DNA from: Vicinamibacterales bacterium
GTDB lineage: Bacteria > Acidobacteriota > Vicinamibacteria > Vicinamibacterales > 2-12-FULL-66-21
Reading direction: 5' to 3'
DNA: 64,000 nucleotides
Assembly: GCA_036496585.1 (NCBI GenBank)
Contig: DASXLB010000039.1
Coordinates: 1-64,000 of the forward strand
Shown: in pieces, positions 51,049-60,118 of the stretch
Layout of the letters: the number at the start of each line of letters is the position of its first letter
Numbering within the stretch: the stretch's first letter is position 1
Made by a program: the position numbers and the translations under genes
Notes under the pieces: generated by a model
Told to the model about the DNA's origin: nothing
The model's input: the letters and a program-made list of their open reading frames with translations, nothing else
Database searches by the model: none

Positions 51049-54000
51049 ATGCACATGCACACGAAGACCAGCCTCATGTTTCGTTCACTGACGGCAGCCG
51101 TGTTGACGACGATGACGGTGGCGCTCGCGCTGGCGCAGAGCCGCGCAGTTCCCCCCAGGCCCGCGGGGCCGTGCGATATCTACGCCGCCGCAGGGGCGCC
51201 GTGCGCCGCCGCCCACAGCACGACGCGCGCGCTGTACGCCGCGTACGACGGTCCGCTCTATCGGGTGCTGCGCCAGTCCGACGGCACCGCGCTCGACATC
51301 GGCGTCGTCCAGCCTGGCGCTGACGGCGGCGGATACGCGAATGCCGCGGCACAGGACGCCTTCTGTGCCAATACCTACTGCTGGATCACCACGATCTACG
51401 ACCAGTCGCCGAAGCACAACCATCTGGTGCAGGCGCCGCGCGGTGGCTTCAGCGGTCCGGCGCTGGGCGGGTTCAACAACCTGCCCGTCGCCGACATGGC
51501 GCCGGTCAGCATCATGGGCCACAAGGCCTACGGCGCGTTCATCGCGCCCGGCATGGGCCTCCGCCAGAACGACGTCAAGGGGACCGCGGTCGACGATCAG
51601 GCGGAGGGCCAGTACTGGGTGATCAACGGCCGCCACTACAACTCCGGCTGCTGCTTCGACTACGGCAACGCCGAGATCGACAGCCGCGACGACGACAACG
51701 GCACGATGGAGACGACCTATTACGGGAACGCCACCGCCTGGTTTCACGGCGGCGCGCCCGGCCCCTGGGTCATGACCGATCAGGAGAACAACCTCGTCGG
51801 ATGCGTCAACCCGGGAAGCCCCTCCAAGCTCTGCGAGAGCCTGCCGAACATCTCGTCGCGCTTCGTCACCGCGATGGCGAAAGGGGAGCCGCACCACTGG
51901 ACGTCGATGGGCGGGGATGCGCAGGAGGGGGATCTGCGGGTGATGTTCGACGGTGCGCGCGTCGATCACACGTATGACCCGATGCGCAAGCAGGGCGCGA
52001 TCCTGCTTGGCAACGGCGGCGACAACAGCGTCGGATCGCAGGGGACATTCTACGAGGGGGCGATGACCGCTGCCGGCACCTTCCCTTCGAATGCGACCGA
52101 TCAGCTCGTGCAGGCGAACGTCGTTGCCGCCAGGTACGACGTGGCGTCGCTGAGCGTGGCCCCGGCGTCGGCCGTCGCCGCGCCGCCCGGGCTGCAGACG
52201 TTCTCGCCGGGCTCGTCGCAGGACACCACCGTGACCTTCACCAATACGATGGGCGCTCCCGCGGCCGGCGTCGAGCTGACCATCGCGGTGCCGCCGCAAT
52301 GGACGTCTCTCTCGTCGCCGGGCAACCTGCCGACGGCGACGATCGCCGGCCCCATCGCTCCAGGCGCGAGCGTCAGCGCGACATTCCGGATCACGGCCGG
52401 GCCATCCCCCTTCAACGGCGACCTGGTCGCGCGGGGGCAGTGGACGAACCGAACCACCGGCGCGAAGCACGCCGACACGGCGGTCGAGAAGATCCGCAAC
52501 GCACCCTCGATCAAGATCAACGAGTTTCGCGTCAGTGACGGTTCGACGGCCAACGCCACGAACGCGTTCATCGAGCTGTACAACGCCGGCCCGCGCGACG
52601 CCGACCTCTCCGGCTGGACGCTGACCGAGCACCAGACGCAGCAGCCCATCTTCTCGACCGTCACCGTGCCGGCGGGGACACGCCTCGCCGCGCGCGGCTT
52701 CTACCTGCTCGGCCTGGCCGGCTCGGGCCTGACAGCGCCCAGCCGCAAGGGAGATACGGCGATCAGCGTGAGAAGCACGGCCGGCATGAACGCGGGAGAC
52801 ACGATCGCCGTCGATAGCGGCAGCGGAGCAGAAACCCGGAAGATCGTGGCCGTCGGCACGGCGGCCGGCGCCATGACGACGATCTGGCAGCCGCTGCCGG
52901 ATGGACCGGTCATCACCATTCCCCCTGGTTCGACGAACGTGCCGGTCACGAGCGTGGCCGGTTTCGAGGTCGGACAGAAGATCGCCCTCGGCTACGGCGC
53001 GACCTATCCGGCGGTGGCCCGCGACATCGAGCGATACGAAGTCGCCACGGTCACCGCGGTGGGCAAGCCGGGTACGCAGGCCTACCTGGGTGTGGACGCG
53101 CCCGCCGGAGCCACCAACATCTCGGTGACCTCGCTCACAGGCATTACGGTCGGCGACAAGATCCGTCTCGACGTCGACAGCGTCGGCCACGGGATCGACA
53201 GGGTGACCGTGACGCGCGTTGGCACTCAGGCGAACCGGACAGCCCTGGCGGCCGACGCCAGCGCCGGCGCGACCTCGGTCAACGTCCGCAACGCGGCGAA
53301 TTTCGTGGTCGGCGACAAGCTCACCGTCGGCACACCGGCAAACCACGAGACGGTGACGATTGCGGCGATCGGGACCGCGACTGCGGCCGGGGCGAGCGTG
53401 GCGGTCACACCGGCGCTCGCGCGGGCGCATCTTGCCCGCGAGTTCGTCGTCGCGCACGGAACCGGCTTGGATCTGGCCGCGCCGCTCACCTTCGCGCACG
53501 CGGCCAATCTTCCGTTCAGCGCTCGCGGCACGGGCATCACGTTCACGCCGGCCACGGCCTTTCCGCACTCGAGCAACGAGCCGGCGCAGCCGCTCGGCGG
53601 CGGCGTCACGCTCGATCGGGCGCTGACCCTGGATCACGCCATCGATGCCGTCGTGGGTGATGCGGCCGTGACCACCGCTGGCTATCAGGGCACGCCCGCG
53701 CCCAATCAGTGGTTCGGGGGGCCGGCGCTCTCGCCCGCCGCGGGCAGCATCGTGCTCCGCGACGCCGGCGGACTCGTCGTCGACAGCTTGAACTACGGGC
53801 TGCTCGTCGAGCCGTGGGCGTCTGAGGGCTATCACGGCACCTCGGGGACCGGCGAGGGCGGATGCCGCGTCCCTACGCCAGGGGCAGGCCGCGGGGGAGG
53901 CGGCGGACGGTTTGGCGCACCGGCCGCGCCGCCTGTTGCCGAACCGCACCGCAGCGCCGGGCGCTATCCGGACGGCGGCGATACCGATAGCAACTGCACC

Positions 54001-54501
54001 GATTTCCTGGTGCAGCCGGCCACGACTCTGCCGGTCGGGTCGGTGAGCGGCGCCACCAACGTCAAGGTCGCGGCCGTCGCTGGTTTCGAGCCAGGCCAGA
54101 CGATCGCGATCGACAGCGGCTCGAACCGCGAGGCGGCGGTCATCGCGTCCGTGGGCACCGCTGGCGCGACTTCAATCGACGCCGCGACCGAGGCGGGCGC
54201 CACAGTGATCGGGGTTGCCAGCGCGCAGGGCTTTGCCCCCGGTCAGACGATCACGATCGACAACGGCGCGGCACAGGAAACGGCGGTGGTCGCCGCGGCG
54301 GCGGGAGGGCGCGGCGGCGCCAGGATCACGCTCGCGACGCCGCTCAAATCGGCGCATCCGGCCGGCGCGCACATCTCGGGCACTGGCATCACACTGACCG
54401 CGCCGCTCGCGCGCGCACACGACAGCGGGGCCCAGATCGCGAGCGGCGCTCCCACCCCCGGCGCGCCGAACAAATATGTGAGGCCGAGCGCGAAACGATA
54501 G
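51049..54501 (+). CDS. Multidomain secreted GH54 alpha-L-arabinofuranosidase
   Basis: The 1150-residue protein has a signal peptide (about 1-33, ending ALAQSRA) and a GH54 catalytic domain (about 40-365), the fungal AbfB type. Landmarks are PCDIYAAAGAPCAAAHSTTR, YDQSPKHNHL, the vicinal cysteines C201-C202 in SGCCFDYGNAE, the nucleophile E246 in WVMTDQENN, and the acid/base D325 in GNGGDNS. It lacks the fungal arabinose-binding CBM42. Instead there is a NEW3-like sandwich (about 366-480), a lamin-tail domain opening at about 487 (IKINEF; FIELYNAG), and about six repeats of a VxVxSxxGFxxGQxIxID unit, partly inserted within the lamin-tail fold. It should release arabinose from hemicellulose outside the cell. 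Confidence 0.9.
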   Translation: MHMHTKTSLMFRSLTAAVLTTMTVALALAQSRAVPPRPAGPCDIYAAAGAPCAAAHSTTRALYAAYDGPLYRVLRQSDGTALDIGVVQPGADGGGYANAAAQDAFCANTYCWITTIYDQSPKHNHLVQAPRGGFSGPALGGFNNLPVADMAPVSIMGHKAYGAFIAPGMGLRQNDVKGTAVDDQAEGQYWVINGRHYNSGCCFDYGNAEIDSRDDDNGTMETTYYGNATAWFHGGAPGPWVMTDQENNLVGCVNPGSPSKLCESLPNISSRFVTAMAKGEPHHWTSMGGDAQEGDLRVMFDGARVDHTYDPMRKQGAILLGNGGDNSVGSQGTFYEGAMTAAGTFPSNATDQLVQANVVAARYDVASLSVAPASAVAAPPGLQTFSPGSSQDTTVTFTNTMGAPAAGVELTIAVPPQWTSLSSPGNLPTATIAGPIAPGASVSATFRITAGPSPFNGDLVARGQWTNRTTGAKHADTAVEKIRNAPSIKINEFRVSDGSTANATNAFIELYNAGPRDADLSGWTLTEHQTQQPIFSTVTVPAGTRLAARGFYLLGLAGSGLTAPSRKGDTAISVRSTAGMNAGDTIAVDSGSGAETRKIVAVGTAAGAMTTIWQPLPDGPVITIPPGSTNVPVTSVAGFEVGQKIALGYGATYPAVARDIERYEVATVTAVGKPGTQAYLGVDAPAGATNISVTSLTGITVGDKIRLDVDSVGHGIDRVTVTRVGTQANRTALAADASAGATSVNVRNAANFVVGDKLTVGTPANHETVTIAAIGTATAAGASVAVTPALARAHLAREFVVAHGTGLDLAAPLTFAHAANLPFSARGTGITFTPATAFPHSSNEPAQPLGGGVTLDRALTLDHAIDAVVGDAAVTTAGYQGTPAPNQWFGGPALSPAAGSIVLRDAGGLVVDSLNYGLLVEPWASEGYHGTSGTGEGGCRVPTPGAGRGGGGGRFGAPAAPPVAEPHRSAGRYPDGGDTDSNCTDFLVQPATTLPVGSVSGATNVKVAAVAGFEPGQTIAIDSGSNREAAVIASVGTAGATSIDAATEAGATVIGVASAQGFAPGQTITIDNGAAQETAVVAAAAGGRGGARITLATPLKSAHPAGAHISGTGITLTAPLARAHDSGAQIASGAPTPGAPNKYVRPSAKR

Positions 54502-54543
54502 CGCCGTCCCCACCGGCCGATTCGAACGCGGCGGCGATCCCGC

Positions 54544-55716
54544 TTATTCGAGGTCGTAAGCCGAACTCGACCGGCTTGGAGCAGGTGCCGGCGGGTTCTT
54601 GGGAGGCTCGATCGGCTTGACGGGAATGCGCTGGCCGCCGACGTTCACGGTATAGCGATCCTGGAAATGCTTCTTGGCTTCAGCCGGCGATACTTTGTGT
54701 TCTCGCCGGTACTTTTCGACTTCCAGGAACAGCGCGGCCTTGCCGTACTGCTTCATGTTGCTGGCGCGCTGCTGAAGAATCTGCGCCCAACCGCCGTTGT
54801 CTGCCATGAACGAGGCACCGTCGATATCGAGGTTGCCGGCGTAATCGTAGACGTCGATCTGATTGATCGGGATGCCGTGCATCGTCAAGGTGCGCAGCAG
54901 GGCAGCCGTGTTGACATCGGCCGGCTGGTAGTGACCGCTGTCGGACCGGATCGCCCTGATCCTTCCGGCCTGGATGAGCATGCTGCCGGCGAACATCGCG
55001 GCGACTCCCGACAGGTAGCTTGAATGGTAGATGCCCTTGGTCTGCAGCATGACCAGTTCACCGTCGCCGTCCCAGACCGGGTCGGCGGCGACATAGTGCT
55101 CCGCCATGTAGATGTCACGGCTCATGCTCATGGTGAAAAAGCCGAAGGTCCTGAACAGCTGCGCGTTCGGGCCCCGTTCGACGTGCGCGCGTGACGACGC
55201 GTGGGAAGAGTCGGCGAGCTCCAGGGCGTTTCGCGGGCTGTTGCGATTCCACCACGGAAACTGATAGACCAGGCCCTGCCTGAACACGAGCTTGTAGCGC
55301 GCCGCCTCGAGCGGGGACATGTAGTTCGCGGCGCCATCGGCGTGGTCGATGACGCGGCCGTGTCCGGTCAGTTCGCGCCCGAACAAGAGCTCGAGCTCGC
55401 GGGGGAGCGTGTTGATCGTGCACTTCAATCTGTCGCAGAGATAGTTCGCCGCGACGAATTTGTAGAGCGCCTCGATCGCCGGCGCACGCCCCTTGTCCAT
55501 GCTCGCAGTCTTCGGGTATTCCTTCAGCCAGTAGTCGAGGGCGAAGAACAGCTGGCAGGCGGTGGCCAGCTTGACGAATCCGTCGTTGCTCCCCTGGAAC
55601 TCTTCGATCAGCTTGTCGATGTTCGTGAGGACGACGTCGTGGCTGCGAACCGCGAGGGTGACGCTGCTGTCGCGGCGCCACTGATCCAGGGTGGGCATCC
55701 CTTGGTACGAGGGCAT
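54544..55716 (-). CDS. Protein of unknown function with HSS...SGHYxP motif
   Basis: This 390-residue protein has no signal peptide, membrane helix or repeat and is not recognised by family name. The N-terminal 230 residues are mixed alpha-helical with several aromatic clusters (QLFFALDYWLKEYP; QFPWWNRNSPRNALE). The C-terminal part holds the string IYHSSYLSGVAAMFAGSML, then RIRAIRSDSGHYQP and a helix followed by IDVYDYAGN. I recall this HSS-(x)-AG-(x)-SGHYxP arrangement at the C-terminus of other uncharacterised bacterial and fungal proteins, some with toxin-like N-terminal parts. The tail is Pro/Ser-rich. It stands alone between GH54 and M28 genes, both on other transcripts or with a 58-nt gap. 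A contact-delivered effector is one guess, not shown. Confidence 0.8.
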   Translation of the reverse strand: MPSYQGMPTLDQWRRDSSVTLAVRSHDVVLTNIDKLIEEFQGSNDGFVKLATACQLFFALDYWLKEYPKTASMDKGRAPAIEALYKFVAANYLCDRLKCTINTLPRELELLFGRELTGHGRVIDHADGAANYMSPLEAARYKLVFRQGLVYQFPWWNRNSPRNALELADSSHASSRAHVERGPNAQLFRTFGFFTMSMSRDIYMAEHYVAADPVWDGDGELVMLQTKGIYHSSYLSGVAAMFAGSMLIQAGRIRAIRSDSGHYQPADVNTAALLRTLTMHGIPINQIDVYDYAGNLDIDGASFMADNGGWAQILQQRASNMKQYGKAALFLEVEKYRREHKVSPAEAKKHFQDRYTVNVGGQRIPVKPIEPPKNPPAPAPSRSSSAYDLE

Positions 55717-55774
55717 GGCTTCTTCCTCCGCGAGCGGATGGGCTCGCGCGTGCACGTTAACACAAGACGTTCGG

Positions 55775-57361
55775 CTAGCGCGGGGGCGCAGCCGCGAATC
55801 GCCTGAAGAAGCTGTCGGCGTTCCAGTGGGGACGCGACGGATCGTCGCTGACGCGCTGCAGCAACCCCATGATCACGCGATCGAACGTCGCCGCGGCGTC
55901 GGCATCGACCGGCTGCTGCAGGTCGTCGTTCGGCTTGTGGTACACGTCGCGCACCCAGGCGCGGCGGGTCTGCTCCTCGGGTGATCCGAACTCGTAGCCG
56001 AACTTGAACGCGAGCGCCGGAATGCCGCGCTTGATGAAGCTGTACTGGTCGCTCCGGATGAACCGGTTCTGCTCCGGCTCGCGATCGGTCTGGACGTCGA
56101 CCCCCTGATCCCTGGCCGCGGCGCGGACCGTCTCGCCGAGCGTCGACTCGGCCAGCCCCTGCACCTCGATCACCTTCAATGGATAGAGCGGCAGGAACAT
56201 GTCGAGGTTGATGTCCGCGACGATCGCGAGGAACGGCACGGTCGGGTGCGCGGCGAAGTATTTCGACCCCAGCTCCCCCTTCTCTTCCGCCGTCTGCGTC
56301 ATGAACAGCACCGACCGCTTCGGCTTCGCTCCCGACTGCCGCAGCAGCCGCGCGATCTCGATCACCGACGCCACGCCGGACGCGTCGTCCATTGCGCCGT
56401 TATAGATGCTGTCGCCGTTGACCGGCCGGCCGACGCCGAGGTGGTCGAGGTGCGCCGACATCACGACGTACTCTTCCTTCAGCTTCGGATCTGATCCTTC
56501 GAAGATGCCGATGACGTTCGCCGATTCGATCGGCGTACGCTGGAGCGTGGCGTGCGCGCGCAGCAGGCCCGGGAGCGGGAACCGCGGCAGCGCCTTGCGA
56601 TCGGCGATCAGCTGGTCGATCTCGTCGAGCGTGTGCCCGGTTCCGGCAAACAGCTTGGCGGCGCCGGTGCGCGTCAGCGTCATCGACACGACTTGACCGG
56701 CCTGGTCCTGCAGGTCGTTCTCGGCGAGTACGATCACCGGGGGGGCCTGCCCGCCGCGACCCGCGCCGCCCGCTCCGCCGGGCCTGACCGCCGGCAGCGT
56801 CGCGATCCCGATGGCGCCGGCCCGGCGCAGGACGGCCCAGCGTTCGCCGGTCGAGGTGACGTGCGACTTGACGTTGTCGGACATGTCCGCCGGCGGCGCG
56901 ACGTTCGCGTAGACCGCGATCTTGCCGTGCAGATCGAGGCCGTCGAGATCGTCCCACCTGGCGTCCGGAATCGACAGTCCGTAGCCGACGAAGACCAGCG
57001 GCGCGTCGACGGTCCCGTTGAGTTCGCCGCGGGCGGTGAGGCTCGCGTCCTCGCGCAGCGTCAGCGGTTCCTCGCGACCGTCGCGGACCAGAGCCAGCGT
57101 TGTTTGATCGGGCGCCAGGGTCCGCGACTCCAGGCGCACCGGCTGACGGTACCCGCCGATACCGCCGGGCTTCAACCCGATGTCACGGAACTGCGACTCG
57201 ACGTAGGCGGCGGCCTTCTCGAATCCCGGCGACCCGGCTTCGCGCCCTTCGAGCGCGTCCGACGCCAGAAACTCGACGTGACTCCACCAGCGCTTGCCGT
57301 CGGTCGACGGAAACTGGAGCAGAAGAGCGAGCAGGGCGATAAGAAAGCTGCGGAGCGGCAT
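55775..57361 (-). CDS. Secreted M28 zinc aminopeptidase with PA domain
   Basis: The 528-residue protein has a signal peptide (MPLRSFLIALLALLLQFP), a protease-associated insert (about 120-240) and an M28 catalytic core. Its two-zinc ligands appear as VVMSAHLDHLG (His), NGAMDDASGVAS (Asp), TAEEKGELGS (Glu), ADINLDMFLP (Asp) and VYHKPNDDL (His). The catalytic Asp follows the first His by two. The family cleaves N-terminal residues or small peptides in the periplasm or outside. The set of ligands is complete, so it should be active. It is followed after 58 nt by the unknown protein gene on the same strand. Confidence 0.92.
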   Translation of the reverse strand: MPLRSFLIALLALLLQFPSTDGKRWWSHVEFLASDALEGREAGSPGFEKAAAYVESQFRDIGLKPGGIGGYRQPVRLESRTLAPDQTTLALVRDGREEPLTLREDASLTARGELNGTVDAPLVFVGYGLSIPDARWDDLDGLDLHGKIAVYANVAPPADMSDNVKSHVTSTGERWAVLRRAGAIGIATLPAVRPGGAGGAGRGGQAPPVIVLAENDLQDQAGQVVSMTLTRTGAAKLFAGTGHTLDEIDQLIADRKALPRFPLPGLLRAHATLQRTPIESANVIGIFEGSDPKLKEEYVVMSAHLDHLGVGRPVNGDSIYNGAMDDASGVASVIEIARLLRQSGAKPKRSVLFMTQTAEEKGELGSKYFAAHPTVPFLAIVADINLDMFLPLYPLKVIEVQGLAESTLGETVRAAARDQGVDVQTDREPEQNRFIRSDQYSFIKRGIPALAFKFGYEFGSPEEQTRRAWVRDVYHKPNDDLQQPVDADAAATFDRVIMGLLQRVSDDPSRPHWNADSFFRRFAAAPPR

Positions 57362-57448
57362 GCCTTCGAATTCTAGTGGATCGGCGCTGTTCGCTGGTGG
57401 ATCCTTGATCGACGCATCCGAATCTCGAGCCGAGGGAGCCCATCACCA

Positions 57449-57925
57449 ATGAAGCCCAAGAATTCAATTTGCCTCTGGTTCAACAAGGACGCACACGAGG
57501 CGGCGCGGTTCTATACCTCCACGTTTCCCGATAGCGAAGTGACCGCGGTCCATCAGGCGCCGGCCGACTATCCAAGCGGCAAGAAAGGGGACGTTCTGAC
57601 CGTGGAGTTCACCGTGCTCGGGATTCCCTGCCTCGGCCTCAACGGCGGCGCGGCGTTCAAGCCCACGGAGGCTTTCTCGTTTCAGATTGCGACAGACACA
57701 CAGGAAGAGACGGACCGCTACTGGAACGCGATCGTCGGCAATGGCGGCGCTGAAAGCGCCTGCGGCTGGTGCAAGGATCGCTGGGGACTGTCGTGGCAGA
57801 TCACGCCGCGCGTGCTCACCGACGCGCTTGCGGCCGGCGGCGAACAGGCTCGGCGTGCCTTCGAGGCGATGATGACCATGAAGAAGATCGACGTCGCGGA
57901 AATCGAGGCGGCGCGCCGGGCGTAA
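57449..57925 (+). CDS. PhnB-like VOC superfamily protein
   Basis: The 158-residue protein is of the PhnB/3-demethylubiquinone methyltransferase-like glyoxalase fold. It has ICLWFNKDAHEAARFYTSTF, PDSEVTAVH, the middle FTVLGIPCLGLNGGAAFKPT and GWCKDRWGLSWQITPRVL. The family binds small ligands and has no proven enzyme activity despite its old methyltransferase label. It is a monocistronic gene divergent from the M28 peptidase, and the next gene follows after 82 nt on the same strand with its own promoter. Confidence 0.88.
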   Translation: MKPKNSICLWFNKDAHEAARFYTSTFPDSEVTAVHQAPADYPSGKKGDVLTVEFTVLGIPCLGLNGGAAFKPTEAFSFQIATDTQEETDRYWNAIVGNGGAESACGWCKDRWGLSWQITPRVLTDALAAGGEQARRAFEAMMTMKKIDVAEIEAARRA

Positions 57926-57992
57926 GTCCGAGCCGCCTGAAGTTCGGACGAGCGCCAATTCGCGCACGAACGTCATCGCGCGATGTTCGGGC

Positions 57993-57998
57993 TAGAAT
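57993..57998 (+). promoter_or_regulatory. -10 hexamer TAGAAT nine nt before the methyltransferase start
   Basis: TAGAAT is followed by nine bases and the ATG at 58008. No Shine-Dalgarno sequence is present between them. The mRNA would begin only 1-3 nt before the ATG, so it is probably leaderless or nearly so. The -35 box is weak. Confidence 0.45.
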
Positions 57999-58007
57999 CC
58001 GCTACGC

Positions 58008-58775
58008 ATGAGCTACACGATTGACGAACGCAACCCCGAACGGCAGCAGATCCTTGCCCGTATGCTCGAGCCGCACACCCGCGAAGTGCTCGCCCGATTG
58101 CCACCGATTCCTGGGCTGAGGTGCCTTGACCTGGGGTGCGGCCAGGGCAACACCACCAGGCTTCTGTCGGCGGCCCTCGGGGCGGCCGAGTGCATCGGCG
58201 TCGAATACGACCCCGCGATGGTCGATTTTGCGTCGACGCAGCCGAATCCCGCGGGCGTGAGCTTTCAGCACGGCGACGTCACGCGCCTGGCGTTCGCGGA
58301 TGCGTCGTTCGACGTCGTGTTCTGCCGGTATCTGCTGATCCACCTGACCGATCCGATGGCCGGTGTGCGCGAGATGATGCGGGTGGTTCGACCGGGCGGC
58401 TATGCGGTGGCCTTCGAGGGCGATTTCGTGGCCGAGGCGAGCGATCCGGAGTCGAGCGCCCTGCCGCTGATCAACCGACTGTGGAACGGCCTGTTTCAGA
58501 GTCCCAGGTGCGGCCGCCGGCTCGTCCGCTATTTCCGCGATGCAGGCGCCTCGCGCATCCAAGCCGGCGCGGTGGTGGTTTTCGAACATGACTCCGCGCT
58601 GGTGAAGCGTACCTATCGCCTCACTGCCGAGGCGGCCGGTCCGCTCGCACGCGACAGGGGGATCCTGTCCGACAGCGAGCTCGTCGAGATGATCGATGGG
58701 CTGACCCGCCTCGAAGAGGATCCGGCCAGCGTGCTCATGAAGTTTCCGGATATGTGGGTGATCGCGCAGCAATAG
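58008..58775 (+). CDS. Class I SAM-dependent methyltransferase
   Basis: The 255-residue cytoplasmic protein has the Rossmann-type methyltransferase order: motif I CLDLGCGQGNTTRLL, an acidic end to strand 2 in CIGVEYDPAMVDFA, FQHGDVTRLAF, VVFCRYLLIHL and VRPGGYAVAFEGDF. The pattern is of small-molecule or lipid methyltransferases of the UbiE/type-11 group, but the substrate is unknown. It is preceded by a TAGAAT promoter close to the ATG and ends 20 nt from the converging DUF1080 gene. Confidence 0.88.
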   Translation: MSYTIDERNPERQQILARMLEPHTREVLARLPPIPGLRCLDLGCGQGNTTRLLSAALGAAECIGVEYDPAMVDFASTQPNPAGVSFQHGDVTRLAFADASFDVVFCRYLLIHLTDPMAGVREMMRVVRPGGYAVAFEGDFVAEASDPESSALPLINRLWNGLFQSPRCGRRLVRYFRDAGASRIQAGAVVVFEHDSALVKRTYRLTAEAAGPLARDRGILSDSELVEMIDGLTRLEEDPASVLMKFPDMWVIAQQ

Positions 58776-58795
58776 GGCGACGCCTCGCACGGCGG

Positions 58796-59602
58796 TCAGA
58801 GCGGCTTGACGTCGATGCGCCTGAACCAGATCTCGGCGAATTCGATCTCGATGCCGATCCGCCCGCGGACGATCGGGACGAACTGCCCGGCGTTCTGCGC
58901 GTCCGTCTGTTCGAGATTCTGGAGCAGATTGACGATGCGGCCGTTGACGAGATGGGTGGCCCTGGCGCCCTGTGTGATCACCTCGACCGTGTTCCAGTCG
59001 TCGAGCTTCTCGAAGTCGCCGTCCTTGAGAAGTCGGGTGGTTGTCGGCGGTGTCGGGCCCGTCGCGCCCGTGATGAGCTTCGGGAATCCGCCGCCGCCGA
59101 AACCCGGCAGCGTCCCCTGGACACCGCGCGTACCGCTGACGAAGAAGACGTCGCCGGTGTCCGTTTCCTGGATCTGGCACTCGATGCACCGCGGCCACAC
59201 CCGGTCCTCACCGACGATGTAGTAGAGGAGTCCGTTGTCGCGCTTGTTCTCGAGCCGCGGCGCGAATCGCTTGACGCCCCACTTGTACTCGACCCGGATG
59301 CGGACGTTCTCGTACTCGGCCAGCGTCGACAGATATCCGCTCTCGACGTTCTCGTTCGGCACATCCCGGCCCATGATGCGCAGCATCCCGTTCTCGACCG
59401 CGACGTAGCCCATTTTCTCGGCGGCGCCGCGCCCGGATCGCTGCAGGAAGCTGTACCAGCCGTCGAGATTGCGGCCATTGAAGAGCGGGGTCCAGCCGTC
59501 CGCTCCCGGCGGAGGCGCGCTCTGCGCCGTCAACGATGCCTCGCGCGTGACCAGCAGCGGCGCGACGGGCAACGTCGACCGCAGGAACTGTCGGCGGTTC
59601 AT
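58796..59602 (-). CDS. DUF1080 (3-keto-glycoside hydrolase-type) exported protein
   Basis: The 268-residue product begins MNRRQFLRSTLPVAPLL, a twin-arginine (Tat) export signal with the R-R-x-F-L core. The mature part is a concanavalin-like beta-sandwich of the DUF1080 family, with WTPLFNGRNLDGWYSFL, LRIMGRDVPNENVESGYL, LLYYIVGEDRVWP and the ending EIWFRRIDVKPL. Several family members cleave 3-keto-glycosides formed by glycoside oxidoreductases. No oxidoreductase partner lies next to it, so its own reaction is unclear. The ATG at 59602 is chosen for the Tat signal. It is divergent from the cspA operon. Confidence 0.87.
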   Translation of the reverse strand: MNRRQFLRSTLPVAPLLVTREASLTAQSAPPPGADGWTPLFNGRNLDGWYSFLQRSGRGAAEKMGYVAVENGMLRIMGRDVPNENVESGYLSTLAEYENVRIRVEYKWGVKRFAPRLENKRDNGLLYYIVGEDRVWPRCIECQIQETDTGDVFFVSGTRGVQGTLPGFGGGGFPKLITGATGPTPPTTTRLLKDGDFEKLDDWNTVEVITQGARATHLVNGRIVNLLQNLEQTDAQNAGQFVPIVRGRIGIEIEFAEIWFRRIDVKPL

Positions 59603-59737
59603 GTCGAAGTCTCCTCGCGGGCGCCGGAACACATGCCGCCGCGCGCGGAATTATATGATTGACGCGCCCGATTCGCCGGGTCGGCTCAGTGCCAACCGAG
59701 GGCGCGGCGCCCTGCCCGGGGGGCCTGCCGGCGACTG

Positions 59738-59746
59738 TGCTATACT
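59738..59746 (+). promoter_or_regulatory. Extended -10 promoter for cspA with about 160-nt leader
   Basis: TGC-TATACT (59738-59746) is a good extended -10. Transcription from about 59753 would give a 5' leader of about 160 nt before the cspA ATG, as in classical cold-shock genes where the leader controls translation by temperature. The rest of the 311-nt gap (59603-59913) holds only a possible 19-codon upstream frame and the GGGAGG ribosome site. Confidence 0.6.
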
Positions 59747-59839
59747 AACGGCTTCGACACCCCGTCTCTACGCTGAACCAGACACTTCGCGTTGCCCCGC
59801 ACGTCCGCGGGCTTCTCCGAATCTTCCAGGATCACGCAG

Positions 59840-59899
59840 ATGAGTTTGCCGCCGCGCGGATGTTCCGCGTGCCCGGCTCAGGGGCGTTTTCATGGTTGA
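59840..59899 (+). CDS. Possible upstream ORF in cspA leader
   Basis: An ATG at 59840 with an AGGA 8 nt upstream opens a 19-codon frame (MSLPPRGCSACPAQGRFHG) that ends at 59899, only 14 nt before the cspA ATG. It lies within the predicted cspA leader. Two Cys and several Pro codons could make ribosomes pause, so a leader-peptide role is possible. It may equally be a chance frame. Confidence 0.25.
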   Translation: MSLPPRGCSACPAQGRFHG

Positions 59900-59913
59900 C
59901 CTGGGAGGTCTAC

Positions 59914-60114
59914 ATGGCAGCTACGCAAGGCACGATCAAGCGTCTCGTTTCGGACAAGGGCTTCGGATTCATCATGGCGGATTCGGGCCAGGAGTACTTC
60001 TTTCACCAGTCGGCGTGCGCGTCGTTCGCGTCGCTGCACGAAGGCCAGGCGGTGACGTTCCAGACGGGGCAGGGCCCGAAGGGTCCGCGCGCCGAGAACG
60101 TGCGAGAGGTCTAG
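59914..60114 (+). CDS. cspA: Cold-shock protein (CspA family)
   Basis: The 66-residue nucleic-acid chaperone has the cold-shock fold with RNP motifs KGFGFIM and EYFFHQSA, matching K-G-[FY]-G-F-I and [DE]-[VIY]-F-[VF]-H. RNP2 reads Y-F-F-H rather than the usual V-F-V-H. A strong GGGAGG ribosome site precedes the ATG at 59914; an in-frame ATG 18 codons earlier lacks a ribosome site. It is only 4 nt upstream of the DEAD-box helicase gene, so the two RNA-remodelling proteins are made from one message. Confidence 0.92.
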   Translation: MAATQGTIKRLVSDKGFGFIMADSGQEYFFHQSACASFASLHEGQAVTFQTGQGPKGPRAENVREV

Positions 60115-60118
60115 TCCC

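Noticed and set aside
59860-59913. N-terminally extended cold-shock protein from the upstream in-frame ATG
   Set aside because: No ribosome site before that ATG, and the extra 18 residues do not fit the family. GGGAGG directly precedes the internal ATG at 59914.
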